Positions 27,171 through 35,378 of a DNA stretch of 64,000 nucleotides are shown here, one piece after another. A model generated the notes under the pieces. It was given only the letters and a program-made list of their open reading frames with translations, was not told the DNA's origin and searched no databases. A program made the position numbers and the translations under genes. Within the stretch, counting starts at the first letter, position 1; every line of letters starts with the position of its first letter. This DNA comes from Aurantimonas sp. 22II-16-19i (GTDB taxonomy: Bacteria > Pseudomonadota > Alphaproteobacteria > Rhizobiales > Rhizobiaceae). The stretch lies in contig NZ_AQQS01000011.1 of assembly GCF_002088275.1 (NCBI RefSeq), positions 1 through 64,000 on the forward strand, read 5' to 3'.

Positions 27171-27686
27171 TCAAGGGCGCCCCGTCTGCGGCATGCCGTG
27201 ATGGTGATCTTCGAGCGCTGCCCCGTCAGGCTTGATCATTGCCGCGACTTCAGCCGACGTACCGTTCGCGTAGAGGATTTCCAGACTGACCTGTTCACCC
27301 ACGCGGAGCGCCAGTTTCCCAGGATCGATGGATAGAAAGACCCCTCCAGGCCGCATCAACAGTTCAGAATGGGCAGGGATCGAGAGGGTCTCTTGCACAA
27401 CCACCCGCGCCTCGCCCTTTGTCTTGACCGTCTGGACGAACGTGATCTCCTCGAAGGCACTGCTGCGCATGTCAGTGATGCTGGTGCTTTGGTCTGTCCC
27501 ATTCCAAATGACCAGGTAGCCCTCCAGCGACGGATCATCGGAGTTTGAAGAGATGATCAGATCCGCGTGCTCAACGACGACTTCGGCAGAACGTTGCGGT
27601 TCCTGCGTACCAGCGCTCAATCCGATGCTGCTCTGAGCGAGAAGAGTGGCAGTGGTTGCCAACAACGGGGCTATGCGGCCAAACAT
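27171..27686 (-). CDS. PCu(A)C-like periplasmic protein with His-rich tail and degenerate motif
   Basis: Exported protein of 171 residues: signal peptide to about residue 25, a PCuAC-type domain (SLEGYLVIWNGTDQSTSITD, then LSIPAHSELLMRPGGVFLSI), and a tail with EDHHHGMPQ. The usual Cu(I) ligands His, Met and HxM are mostly replaced; GGVFLSI stands where GGxHxM is expected. The terminal His cluster might bind metal instead. GGGAG precedes the ATG at 27686. It lies downstream of the lipoprotein gene on the same strand. Confidence 0.72.
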   Translation of the reverse strand: MFGRIAPLLATTATLLAQSSIGLSAGTQEPQRSAEVVVEHADLIISSNSDDPSLEGYLVIWNGTDQSTSITDMRSSAFEEITFVQTVKTKGEARVVVQETLSIPAHSELLMRPGGVFLSIDPGKLALRVGEQVSLEILYANGTSAEVAAMIKPDGAALEDHHHGMPQTGRP

Positions 27687-27753
27687 GTGCGGCTCCCTTA
27701 CGCTGAGTTCAGGGGCGGTTCACGGTAACGGTCCGCGTCCGCTGCGGCGGTGC

Positions 27754-28404
27754 CTATGTGTTCAATTCCTGCAGCGTGTTGATGTAGGCCTCCGGGAAGA
27801 GGAGCGAACTTGGTGTGCGCAGGCCCATATATTGGGCGATGTCCCCCACGAAGGCACTGCAGTTGTAGAGCACTGCGTGCCAGACCGGCGAGCTCGCTTG
27901 GAGCTCGCGAATATAGTCGACCACGTCGTCATATTCGGCCTTCGACAGGTCGAGGCGGTAGCGCGCCGTCATGTACTGATCTTCAAGATCGCCGTCGCTC
28001 GGGCCGGTCTCAGAGGGAACGGGAATGATGTGCCCGAGCACGTAGGGAACGTCGCTTGTCGAAGCGGGGTGAAGGCCTGCAACCTCCCGTGTGAGAATGT
28101 CTCCCTTTGCGTTTCTTCTGCCGAACATCGCAAAGGTGTGACCATAGCTCTCGGCCGAGCGGGCACGAAATTCCAGATAATAGAGTTCCTGGACTGCTTC
28201 GCCCGAAGGGGTATCTGCCGTGGGGATAGGATTCGCTGCAGCTCTGTCGGTCTCGAGCGCCCCAGTCGATACGGTGGATACGGGCGGCGTATCGGTTGAA
28301 CTGCCGGTAGACGCGCACCCCGCCGCAAAGGCGACCGCTACGCCTAGTAATGCGATCCTGATCAAATTTGTTATTCCTGTTTTCATTCTGTCTCTTGCAT
28401 CCAT
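27754..28404 (-). CDS. Lipoprotein with a putative permuted papain-like (LRAT/NlpC-type) fold
   Basis: 216 residues. Signal peptide and lipobox (AFAAGC, Cys30), a Ser/Thr/Pro linker, then a globular domain. A His in SAESYGHTFAMFGRR precedes a Cys in WHAVLYNCSAFVGDIAQYMG; the order His then Asn-Cys is that of circularly permuted papain-like enzymes such as LRAT, whose NCEHF motif resembles NCSAF. No family name is certain. A start at 28386 (Met7) is also possible. It lies 104 nt downstream of the SCO gene on the same strand. Confidence 0.65.
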   Translation of the reverse strand: MDARDRMKTGITNLIRIALLGVAVAFAAGCASTGSSTDTPPVSTVSTGALETDRAAANPIPTADTPSGEAVQELYYLEFRARSAESYGHTFAMFGRRNAKGDILTREVAGLHPASTSDVPYVLGHIIPVPSETGPSDGDLEDQYMTARYRLDLSKAEYDDVVDYIRELQASSPVWHAVLYNCSAFVGDIAQYMGLRTPSSLLFPEAYINTLQELNT

Positions 28405-28507
28405 GCAGGGTTGCTGCCCCGGACCGCTAATTGATTGGACGCCACGTTTCTAACGTCCTTCCGGCGTCGTTAGGGCCGGTGGACGAAATTATTGCCGCCA
28501 ACGTGCC

Positions 28508-29128
28508 CTAAATGGCCAAAAGACGCTCGATTTTCTGCCGCTGAACGTCCTTTGATTCGTGGCTGTCCAGGATTCCGAAGAAATCGCCTTTGCGGTCGAA
28601 CAGGTAGACGCCGGCGGGATGATCGACGGTGTAGTTCCCGCTATCCAGTGGCACGATCGCCCGATAGGCCTTGAACACCTTGAAGGCTCGGTCGACCTCC
28701 TCCTCAGCACCCGTCAAGCCAACGATGCGCGGATCAAAGGATTGCAGATACTCGTTCAAACGCTCCGGCGTGTCACGCTTCGGATCGCCGGAGAGCAGCA
28801 CCACTTGGAGGTCATCACCTTGCGGGCCTAAATCGTCGAGAAGCACTGACAACTCTCCTAGGGTCGTGGGACAAACGTCGGGGCAGTTGGTGAAGCCGAA
28901 GAACAGCGCCACTGGAGTGCCACGAAAGTCAGACCAAGTTCGACGCTGGCCTTCATCATCGACAAGCGTGAACTCGCCGCCGATGTCTGCCACGCCGGTT
29001 GAGCTAACGGGCGTGATCGGCCGCTGACTTGCGCTTTGTAGGAACATCAACCCCACAACCGAGCCAAGCCCTGTGAAGAGCACGACCACAGCACTCCAAA
29101 GGATCCAGCGAAAGACGGTAAAGCTCAT
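28508..29128 (-). CDS. SCO1/SenC/PrrC copper chaperone
   Basis: Membrane-anchored thioredoxin-fold protein of 206 residues that binds copper and helps load the CuA centre or acts as a thiol redox sensor. One N-terminal helix (about 8-30), then GEFTLVDDEGQRRTW, the copper/thiol motif NCPDVC (Cys82 and Cys86), and the third ligand His in NYTVDHPAGVYLF. All key residues are present. Its ATG overlaps the stop of the PCuAC gene (ATGA), so copper chaperones are made in a coupled order. A second SCO protein is at 62250-62942. Confidence 0.93.
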   Translation of the reverse strand: MSFTVFRWILWSAVVVLFTGLGSVVGLMFLQSASQRPITPVSSTGVADIGGEFTLVDDEGQRRTWSDFRGTPVALFFGFTNCPDVCPTTLGELSVLLDDLGPQGDDLQVVLLSGDPKRDTPERLNEYLQSFDPRIVGLTGAEEEVDRAFKVFKAYRAIVPLDSGNYTVDHPAGVYLFDRKGDFFGILDSHESKDVQRQKIERLLAI

Positions 29129-29610
29129 GGTTGGTGCCCTCCATGAGCATCCGCTGCCGCTTCGGGGCGCACGCCGAAGCCCTCGACCATAAACTCGATC
29201 GGAACCTCTCCTGCCCGTTCGAAAACCAACGTGCCGGCAAAGGGCTTGCCCTTCTGGATCGGCTCCTTAATGCCTGTCAGCATCGCGTGTGTGCCGCCCG
29301 GCTCCAGGGTTACCGTCGCGCCGGCTGGGATGGTAAGGCCGTTCGTGAGTGGACGCATCTTCGCGACGCTGTCGACGATTACCGAGGTATGGAGTTCGAA
29401 GCCTTCCGATATCTCGGCCGAACCGCCAACTAGCCTGTCCGTCTCGGTTCCATTGTTGGTCACCGTCACGTAACCGGCGCCGGTACGCGCGCCGGATGGC
29501 GTCGTCCGGGACCAAGGATGATCAATGACGAGATCTCCCGTCTTGAATTCATGCGCAGCGGTGACGCCGGTGAGGGCGACGGATATGGCGAAGGCGATCG
29601 GCAATCTCAT
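29125..29610 (-). CDS. PCu(A)C periplasmic copper chaperone, canonical
   Basis: Exported protein of 161 residues; signal peptide cut near TAAHEF. The Cu(I) ligands are complete: His74 and Met85 in ELHTSVIVDSVAKMRPL, His108 and Met110 in GGTHAML. The C-terminal tail adds AHGGHQP. It collects periplasmic copper and passes it to SCO or directly to CuA. Both ends overlap neighbours by 4 nt (DUF411 upstream, SCO downstream). Of the three PCuAC-type proteins in the window this is the only one with an intact motif. Confidence 0.93.
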   Translation of the reverse strand: MRLPIAFAISVALTGVTAAHEFKTGDLVIDHPWSRTTPSGARTGAGYVTVTNNGTETDRLVGGSAEISEGFELHTSVIVDSVAKMRPLTNGLTIPAGATVTLEPGGTHAMLTGIKEPIQKGKPFAGTLVFERAGEVPIEFMVEGFGVRPEAAADAHGGHQP

Positions 29611-30077
29611 TCTGCAGTCGATCCTTTCGGTTGGGGGTAGCTGGCAAAGATTTCGGTTGAGCCATCCTTCAGGACAAGCAGAACATCATAGGGCTCGTCA
29701 CTCTCGCCCATGCCGGGCGACCCCGCCGGCATACCCGGTACCGTCAAGCCGATCGCGTCGGGCCGCTCGGTGAGGAGGCGTGTGACGTCCCTGGCTGGAA
29801 CGTGGCCTTCAAGGACGTAACCCTCAGCGAACCCGGTATGGCAGGAGGTCAGCTCCGGCGTCAGACCGGCCCCGGTCTTCTTCGCCCAGAGATCCGCCAT
29901 GGCAAGGTTCTCGTTGGTGACGTCGAATCCGGCTTCTTCCAGATGCCGCACCCAGCCCAGGCAGCAGCCGCAGCCGGATGTCGAGAACACCTCGACCTTC
30001 TCGCCCGCAGCCGCGAGCGCAGAGGTCGACAGCAGGCTTAGCGCGCCTGCCACAAGCAATTTTCGATACGCACCCAT
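29607..30077 (-). CDS. DUF411 periplasmic metal-binding protein (copy 2)
   Basis: 156 residues; signal peptide cut near TSALAAAG, then SGCGCC with Cys36, Cys38 and Cys39, LTSCHTGFAEGYVLEGHVPA and LTVPGMPAGSPGMG. Very similar in layout to the copy at 13557-14000. I choose ATG 30077 because GGAAGG lies just upstream; the longer frame to 30794 reads into the methyltransferase gene. Its stop overlaps the PCuAC start by ATGA. Confidence 0.9.
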   Translation of the reverse strand: MGAYRKLLVAGALSLLSTSALAAAGEKVEVFSTSGCGCCLGWVRHLEEAGFDVTNENLAMADLWAKKTGAGLTPELTSCHTGFAEGYVLEGHVPARDVTRLLTERPDAIGLTVPGMPAGSPGMGESDEPYDVLLVLKDGSTEIFASYPQPKGSTAE

Positions 30078-30103
30078 GGTGTCTTCCTTCCTTTTGATTT
30101 TCT

Positions 30104-30697
30104 TCAGATCCAGCGTCGGACCGATCGCCGGTAGGCCGTGTAATCGGCCCCGAAGGCGTTTTCGAGGAACATCTCCTCGTCCCACACCTGGATCTCGCAA
30201 GCGAGCCAGAACGCCACCGTGCAAGCGACTATCACAGCGGACGGCAGAGCCAAGGCCAATCCCAGCGCCAGCATCAGCATGCCGAGAAACACGGGATTCC
30301 GGGACATGCCGAACAGGCCGGTCGTGACCAGCGCGTCCGGAGCCCTCTCCGGAACACCCACTCGCCACCGCCGCCCCATGTTCGACTGCGCGATCGCCGT
30401 CAGGCCCGATCCCAGGAGCGCTATCGCCAGCCCGGTGAGGCGAAGCGACGCGGAAACATCGATCATTGGGTGCAACACCGCCCATTCGAGACCGATCGCA
30501 TAGCCGCCGGCACCGAAGAGCGCTCCGACGATGCTCACGCGGAACAGTCGCTGGGCGGCTTGCTGACGGATGGTGCCGCCGAACCCATAAGCCGTGTGCC
30601 CGACCGCCGAGGAGGTTCGCCCGGTGGCGAGCATCAGCCATAGGCAGGCGGCCGCCAGGAGAACGAGAGGTCCGGAGCGAAGAAGGGCGTCGGTCAA
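30104..30697 (-). CDS. Isoprenylcysteine carboxyl methyltransferase-like (ICMT/PEMT) membrane protein
   Basis: 197 residues, about five membrane helices. The family signature is near the C-terminus: DALVTTGLFGMSRNPVFLGM followed by a Glu in CEIQVWDEEMFLENAFGADY and YRRSVRRW. Such S-adenosylmethionine-dependent enzymes are often encoded next to zinc/cadmium ATPases in alphaproteobacteria, but the methylated substrate is unknown. Its start overlaps the ATPase stop (ATGA), so expression is tied to the pump. Confidence 0.82.
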   Translation of the reverse strand: MTDALLRSGPLVLLAAACLWLMLATGRTSSAVGHTAYGFGGTIRQQAAQRLFRVSIVGALFGAGGYAIGLEWAVLHPMIDVSASLRLTGLAIALLGSGLTAIAQSNMGRRWRVGVPERAPDALVTTGLFGMSRNPVFLGMLMLALGLALALPSAVIVACTVAFWLACEIQVWDEEMFLENAFGADYTAYRRSVRRWI

Positions 30698-32916
30698 TGG
30701 GCTCTCCAGCCCAGGAGCCGCATGGCGTTGGCCGTGACGAGCACGGTCGCGCCGGTGTCGGCGAGAATGGCAGGCCAGAGGCCGGTGATGCCAAGAAGCG
30801 TCGTGACCAGGAACACCGCCTTCAGCCCCAGCGCGATGGTGATGTTCTGACGGATGTTGCCCATCGTCGATCGCGACAGCGCGATCATGTCCGGGATGTC
30901 TTGGACCCGGGCGTGCAGGATGGCCGCATCGGCTGTCTCCAGCGCCACGTCCGTTCCCCCGCCCATCGCGATGCCGATGTCGGCGGCGGCGAGCGCCGGG
31001 GCATCGTTGATGCCATCGCCGACCTTGGCGACGAGATAGCCGCTCATCTGAAGGTCGCGAACAATCGCTTGCTTGTCCTGCGGCAGTAGCTCAGCACGAG
31101 CTTCGATCCCGAGGCTGGCCGCAACAGCTTCGGCGGTCCTGCGATTGTCGCCCGTCAGCATGAGCGTGCGCACGCCCGCCGCCTTCAACGCGGCGAGGCC
31201 CTCCCTTGCGTCGGGCCGCGGCTCGTCGCGCATGGCGATCAGCCCCGCGACCGCATTGCCGACCAGCAGTACGGAAACCGTCTTGCCTTCGTGGTTGAGG
31301 GCACCGATCGTGAGGTCCCGGTCTTGCAGCGGAACACGCTTCGCGGCGGCTTGCGGGGAGCCAAGGAACACTAGTTCTCCGCCAACGGTGCCGGTGACAC
31401 CTTCTCCTGGGATGGCCTGTGCATCGAAGGCGGGCGGGACCGGCGCCGAAGAGGTTTTGGCGTGATCGAGAATGGCCGAGGCCAGCGGATGGCTGGATCC
31501 TTGCTCCAGAGCGGCCGCCAGGGAGATGACGTCGCGCGCGGACCGGCCGACCGGGATGACGTCGACGACCTTCGGGCGCCCTTCCGTGATCGTGCCTGTC
31601 TTGTCGAGCGCGACGGCCGTGATCTTGCCGAGGTTCTCCAGTACCGCGCCGCCCTTCATCAGGAGGCCGCGACGGGCGCCGGCGGACAGGCCGGCAGCGA
31701 TGGCGGCAGGCGTCGAGATGACCAGGGCGCAGGGGCAGCCGATCAGCAGGATCGCCAAGGCCTTATAAACCCACTCGTTCCACGGCTCGCCAAACAGAAG
31801 CGGCGGAAGGACCGCCGTCAGCGCTGCGATGCCGATGACGCCGGGCGTGTAGAACCTCGAGAAGCGATCGATGAAGCGCTCGGTCGGGGCCTTCTTCTCC
31901 TGCGCCTCCTCGACCAGCCGCACCACGCGGGCGATGGTGTTGTCGGCCGCGGCCGCGGTCACCCTGACGCGCAGCACGCCGTCGGTGTTGATCGTGCCGG
32001 CGAAGACGGTGTCCCCGTTACCCTTGCGCTTGGGAACGCTCTCGCCCGTGACCGGCGCCTCGTCGATCTCGCTCGAGCCCTCGACAATGACACCATCGGC
32101 CGCGATCCGGTCGCCCGGGCGAGTCATGATGATGGAGCCGACGGCGAGCCCTTCAGCAGGAACCGACACCGTCCCGCCATCCTGTTCGAGCAGCGCCGTC
32201 TTGGGCACGAGGTCCGTCAGGCCCTGGATACTCTTACGCGCCCGGCCCGTGGCCACGCCCTCCAGCATCTCACCGACGAGAAAGAGGAGCACGACGGCCG
32301 CCGCCTCTTCCACGGCGCCGATAATCACGGCGCCAATGGCAGCGATCGTCATCAGCATCTCGATCGAGAACGGTGTCCCGAAACGCGCCGCGACAATTGC
32401 GCGCCGGGCGATCGGGATCAGTCCGACGGCGAGCGCCAGGAGAAAGGCCCAGCGCTCGATGGCAGGAAAGGCCAACCCAGCGAGATAGGCAACGGCCAGA
32501 GCCGCCCCACAAGCGAATGTCAGCAGCGCCTTCTGCATGCGCCACCAAGGCTTATCATCGGCATCATCATGGCTATGCGAGTGAAGACCATGGCCGTGAC
32601 CATGCTCATGGCCGTGTTGGTGTTCGCCAGAGCAGTGATCATGCTTATGGTCGTGAGCGCTGTCTGTTCTCGCAGACCGTTCACCTGAACCGGTGCCTGC
32701 GGCGGATGCGCCGTAGCCAAGATTTTTTACCTGCCGGACAAGCGCTTCGCCCGACATCGCCTCGCCATGGGTCACCGTCATCGTACCGGCTGCGACCGAG
32801 ACCGCGACGTCCTCCACACCGGGCAGGCGTCGAACGGCCGTGTCGATTTTGGCCGCGCAGGAGGCGCAGTCCATGCCGCTGACGCGGTAGCGTGTTTGAT
32901 GAAGCGCTGTTGTCAT
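30694..32916 (-). CDS. zntA: Zn2+/Cd2+/Pb2+-translocating P1B-type ATPase (ZntA/CadA)
   Basis: Metal-exporting ATPase of about 740 residues. N-terminal HMA domain with GMDCASC at 14-20, then a long His-rich linker (about 86-118), membrane helices, CPC at about 393-395 in the translocation helix, DKTGT phosphorylation site and GDGINDAPALA hinge. CPC with an HMA domain and His stretch fits subgroup P1B-2. I prefer the ATG at 32916 because the -10 of the promoter (32944-32949) leaves almost no leader for the frame start at 32937. It heads a tightly overlapping operon with ICMT, DUF411, PCuAC and SCO genes. Confidence 0.93.
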   Translation of the reverse strand: MTTALHQTRYRVSGMDCASCAAKIDTAVRRLPGVEDVAVSVAAGTMTVTHGEAMSGEALVRQVKNLGYGASAAGTGSGERSARTDSAHDHKHDHCSGEHQHGHEHGHGHGLHSHSHDDADDKPWWRMQKALLTFACGAALAVAYLAGLAFPAIERWAFLLALAVGLIPIARRAIVAARFGTPFSIEMLMTIAAIGAVIIGAVEEAAAVVLLFLVGEMLEGVATGRARKSIQGLTDLVPKTALLEQDGGTVSVPAEGLAVGSIIMTRPGDRIAADGVIVEGSSEIDEAPVTGESVPKRKGNGDTVFAGTINTDGVLRVRVTAAAADNTIARVVRLVEEAQEKKAPTERFIDRFSRFYTPGVIGIAALTAVLPPLLFGEPWNEWVYKALAILLIGCPCALVISTPAAIAAGLSAGARRGLLMKGGAVLENLGKITAVALDKTGTITEGRPKVVDVIPVGRSARDVISLAAALEQGSSHPLASAILDHAKTSSAPVPPAFDAQAIPGEGVTGTVGGELVFLGSPQAAAKRVPLQDRDLTIGALNHEGKTVSVLLVGNAVAGLIAMRDEPRPDAREGLAALKAAGVRTLMLTGDNRRTAEAVAASLGIEARAELLPQDKQAIVRDLQMSGYLVAKVGDGINDAPALAAADIGIAMGGGTDVALETADAAILHARVQDIPDMIALSRSTMGNIRQNITIALGLKAVFLVTTLLGITGLWPAILADTGATVLVTANAMRLLGWRAH

Positions 32917-32943
32917 CGAAGGGGATCCCACATTCATGCCGGC

Positions 32944-32974
32944 ATGCTACTTTCTCCAGCGACTGGAGGAGCAA
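32944..32974 (-). promoter_or_regulatory. MerR-type metal promoter/operator 3 (19-bp spacer)
   Basis: Minus-strand -35 TTGCTC (32974-32969), 19-bp spacer with CTCCAG-TCG-CTGGAG (a perfect dyad), -10 TAGCAT (32949-32944). Same design and bases as operators 1 and 2; it drives the ATPase operon. Confidence 0.82.
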
Positions 32975-33135
32975 GAGAAAATTCGCGCAAAAATGTCTGA
33001 CAGTTGAAGCGTCGAAAGCGAGCGCGACTGGCGCTCAAGAACTGCAGCGGAGAGAGTTGCTCTTCAGTGCTAGCTCGGCGATAGAAGCTGGCTGGCAGGA
33101 ACATCTGGAGTGATGTTGAAGAGAGGGCAGCAGAA

Positions 33136-33948
33136 ATGTCGCATGTGATGGGCCTCTTACTGACAATCCCTGCCGTATTGGCGGCAACTGGATCGATCGC
33201 CGCGAGCCTTGCGCCGCATCGAGCGGTTTATGATCTTGTCCTGACGTCGAAATCGATGGATCTGCTGGACGGATCGGGCAGGATCGCGATCGAGCTTCGT
33301 CAGGGGACCTGCGGAACGTTCGATCTCGACTATCGCTTCGTTGCCCGGTTTGAGCGCGAAGACGCCACCGTTGTGACCGACCAGCAGACGGTGTCCACCG
33401 AGAATACCGTCGCGAACACCTTCACCTTCACCACCAAGACCTTTGTGGATGGCGCTCCGGCGTGGGTGATCCGGGGTCAGGCGACCAATTCAGGGTCCTC
33501 GACAAGGGTTGATCTGCAGGAGCCCGAGGTCCGCAGCATCCAGCTTCCGCTGTCGGTCTTTCCGTCTGCCCACACGCGGGAGCTGGTCGAGAAGGCGAAG
33601 GCGGGTGAGAGCATCGTTGAGACCAGGCTGTTTGACGGCGACAACGAGGCCGATAAGCTCCTGTCCACCACCGCCCTCATCACTCCGATCGAAGAAGATT
33701 CGCCTTCAGCGGAGCGCGTCGCTCGCGAGTTGCCTGAAGAGCTGAGAGGACTACAAGCCTGGAGAGTCAATGAGGCCTATTACAACAGCGACAGCGATCC
33801 CGAGGGGCTGCCGCTCTTCCAAACCACCTACACCCTCTTCGAGAACGGCATCTCCGGAGAAATCGCCTTCGACACGGGTGACTACGGCTTCGCAGGGACG
33901 CTGACCCAGCTCGATTTGCTTGCGGCACCGGACTGCCCGCGTCAATAG
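33136..33948 (+). CDS. eipB: EipB/DUF1849 periplasmic cell-envelope integrity protein
   Basis: Exported protein of 270 residues with an N-terminal signal peptide (cut near GSIAAS). DUF1849 (PF08904) features: APHRAVYDLVLTSKS, the paired cysteines Cys59 (RQGTCGTFDLDY) and Cys267 (AAPDCPRQ), expected to form a disulfide, and repeated beta-strand pattern. In Brucella EipB is a beta-spiral protein needed for envelope integrity. It is alone on the plus strand, divergent from the ATPase operon. The disulfide requirement fits with the nearby DsbA/DsbB genes. Confidence 0.88.
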   Translation: MSHVMGLLLTIPAVLAATGSIAASLAPHRAVYDLVLTSKSMDLLDGSGRIAIELRQGTCGTFDLDYRFVARFEREDATVVTDQQTVSTENTVANTFTFTTKTFVDGAPAWVIRGQATNSGSSTRVDLQEPEVRSIQLPLSVFPSAHTRELVEKAKAGESIVETRLFDGDNEADKLLSTTALITPIEEDSPSAERVARELPEELRGLQAWRVNEAYYNSDSDPEGLPLFQTTYTLFENGISGEIAFDTGDYGFAGTLTQLDLLAAPDCPRQ

Positions 33949-33977
33949 GCGACGATCGGTGGCGGTTGGGACGACCC

Positions 33978-34154
33978 TCAAACAAATACAAAGTTCAGCA
34001 GCAGCTTCACGTTCAAGGTCGCGATCACGACCGCGATGAATCCCGCTAGGCCGATGAGCCAAACCGGCGCAACATAAGGAAAGCGAGCAAGGTCATCCCG
34101 ATCATCGGTCTCATTCCTGTTCCTGGGGCGAATGCGGATCAGCGAGCGCCGCAT
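33978..34154 (-). CDS. Short single-helix membrane protein (58 residues), tentative
   Basis: Read directly from the sequence. ATG 34152-34154, stop 33978. A basic, Arg-rich N-terminus (MRRSLIRIRPRNRNE) is followed by acidic DDRDDLARFPYVAP and one membrane helix WLIGLAGFIAVVIATLNVKL. The 5' part overlaps the end of the L,D-transpeptidase gene in another frame by 44 nt. The hydrophobic segment looks real, but there is no clear ribosome binding site and I recognise no family. Confidence 0.42.
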   Translation of the reverse strand: MRRSLIRIRPRNRNETDDRDDLARFPYVAPVWLIGLAGFIAVVIATLNVKLLLNFVFV

Positions 34155-35121
34155 CCGGACGGCTGATCGGGACCGACGTCAGCGATGTCCTCCTGGCAAG
34201 CGCTTTCTTCCCAACCCGCTCGAGCAGCTTCCTGAAGGTGGGATGCATGCCGCCGTCGGCGTAGGCATGGGCCGAGAATGCAGCGCCATTCGCCAACAGT
34301 TGCTCCGCGGCTGCGAGATCAGTCTCGGTTCTGCCTGCGACAACTGGCTCTGCCGAATTGGCAGAAGGAGGGCATGCCGCCAGAGGGTCGCGCGGCTCTC
34401 CTCCCTGAAACTCGGTGTCAAAGACATAGCGGCCGCTGCAGTACGAGACTTTGGGTTGCTGTCGGCTCACCTCGAAGACGTCGTTTCCACGCTTCAGATC
34501 GGTCCAGAAGGCGAAATTCGGATCGTTACGGTTCTTCGCCAGGTTCTGCGGCGTCATTCGGAACGGAAACGCCTGAACCTGGAAGGCGATCTGGCCGCCC
34601 TGGAGCGCTTCGCGGGCAATCGCGTAGATCTCTGCAACGCCCTCGTCGGTCAGCGCGTAGCATCCCGATGACGAGCAGGCTCCGTGGACCATGAGCGCAT
34701 CGCCCGTGTAGCCGAGAGCCGCCTCAAGCCGGTTTGGGTAACCGAAGTTGAACGACAGGTAGTATTGGGAATTTGGGTTCAGCATGCCGGCGTTAACATG
34801 ATAGAAGCCCTCCGGCGCTTGGCGATCGCCGTCCTGTTTCTTCGGACCCAACTTCCCGGACCATCGGCACATCGGATAGACCTTCAAAAGCGCAAACTGG
34901 CCACTGCGGTCGCGTTTCCAGATCTCCAACTCGCTTTCCTGCTTGAAGATCCTGATCAGGATAGGCGCCGAGGGAGACATGGATTTCCGCGACATCTCGG
35001 CCATGAGCGCTGTGGGAATAGGCTGTGTCGCCTTGCTGTCTACCTCAAGAACGCTGGAGACGCATGCGCTCAGCACGAGGGCCAGCGCCCCGATCCCCGC
35101 CATCCTGATCGCTTGCAGCAT
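34111..35121 (-). CDS. Murein L,D-transpeptidase family lipoprotein (YafK-like)
   Basis: 336 residues. Lipobox LVLSAC with Cys20, then a YkuD-type domain: IFKQESELEIWKRDRSGQFA, VYPMCRWSGKLGPKKQDGDR and the catalytic VHGACSSSGCYALTDE (His146, Cys154). A long C-terminal region with polar repeats follows and ends in PHSPQEQE. The HGxCxSxGC pattern is the YafK/DpaA-like class that can cleave or form links between peptidoglycan and lipoprotein. It is convergent with eipB. Confidence 0.88.
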   Translation of the reverse strand: MLQAIRMAGIGALALVLSACVSSVLEVDSKATQPIPTALMAEMSRKSMSPSAPILIRIFKQESELEIWKRDRSGQFALLKVYPMCRWSGKLGPKKQDGDRQAPEGFYHVNAGMLNPNSQYYLSFNFGYPNRLEAALGYTGDALMVHGACSSSGCYALTDEGVAEIYAIAREALQGGQIAFQVQAFPFRMTPQNLAKNRNDPNFAFWTDLKRGNDVFEVSRQQPKVSYCSGRYVFDTEFQGGEPRDPLAACPPSANSAEPVVAGRTETDLAAAEQLLANGAAFSAHAYADGGMHPTFRKLLERVGKKALARRTSLTSVPISRPDAALADPHSPQEQE

Positions 35122-35378
35122 TCTCTAAACCCGTGTCTGGTTCGCGCATCCCATTATTGCGCGATAAGGCTGTTCCGCCCAGCTTCGACATAGTGTGGTT
35201 AAGGAGACGTTGTCGCCAAACTGTGTCGAACAGCTTGCAAATCTGGATCAGCGCTCGGTCTCAACCGCTCGTCGGTGCGCTCCTGAGCAATCGGCGGTCG
35301 TGTGCCGTGCCATACAATCGCCTCCGAGCGCCCGTTAACCGCCGATTAGGGTTAACAGATAATGATGACCCGCATTCG

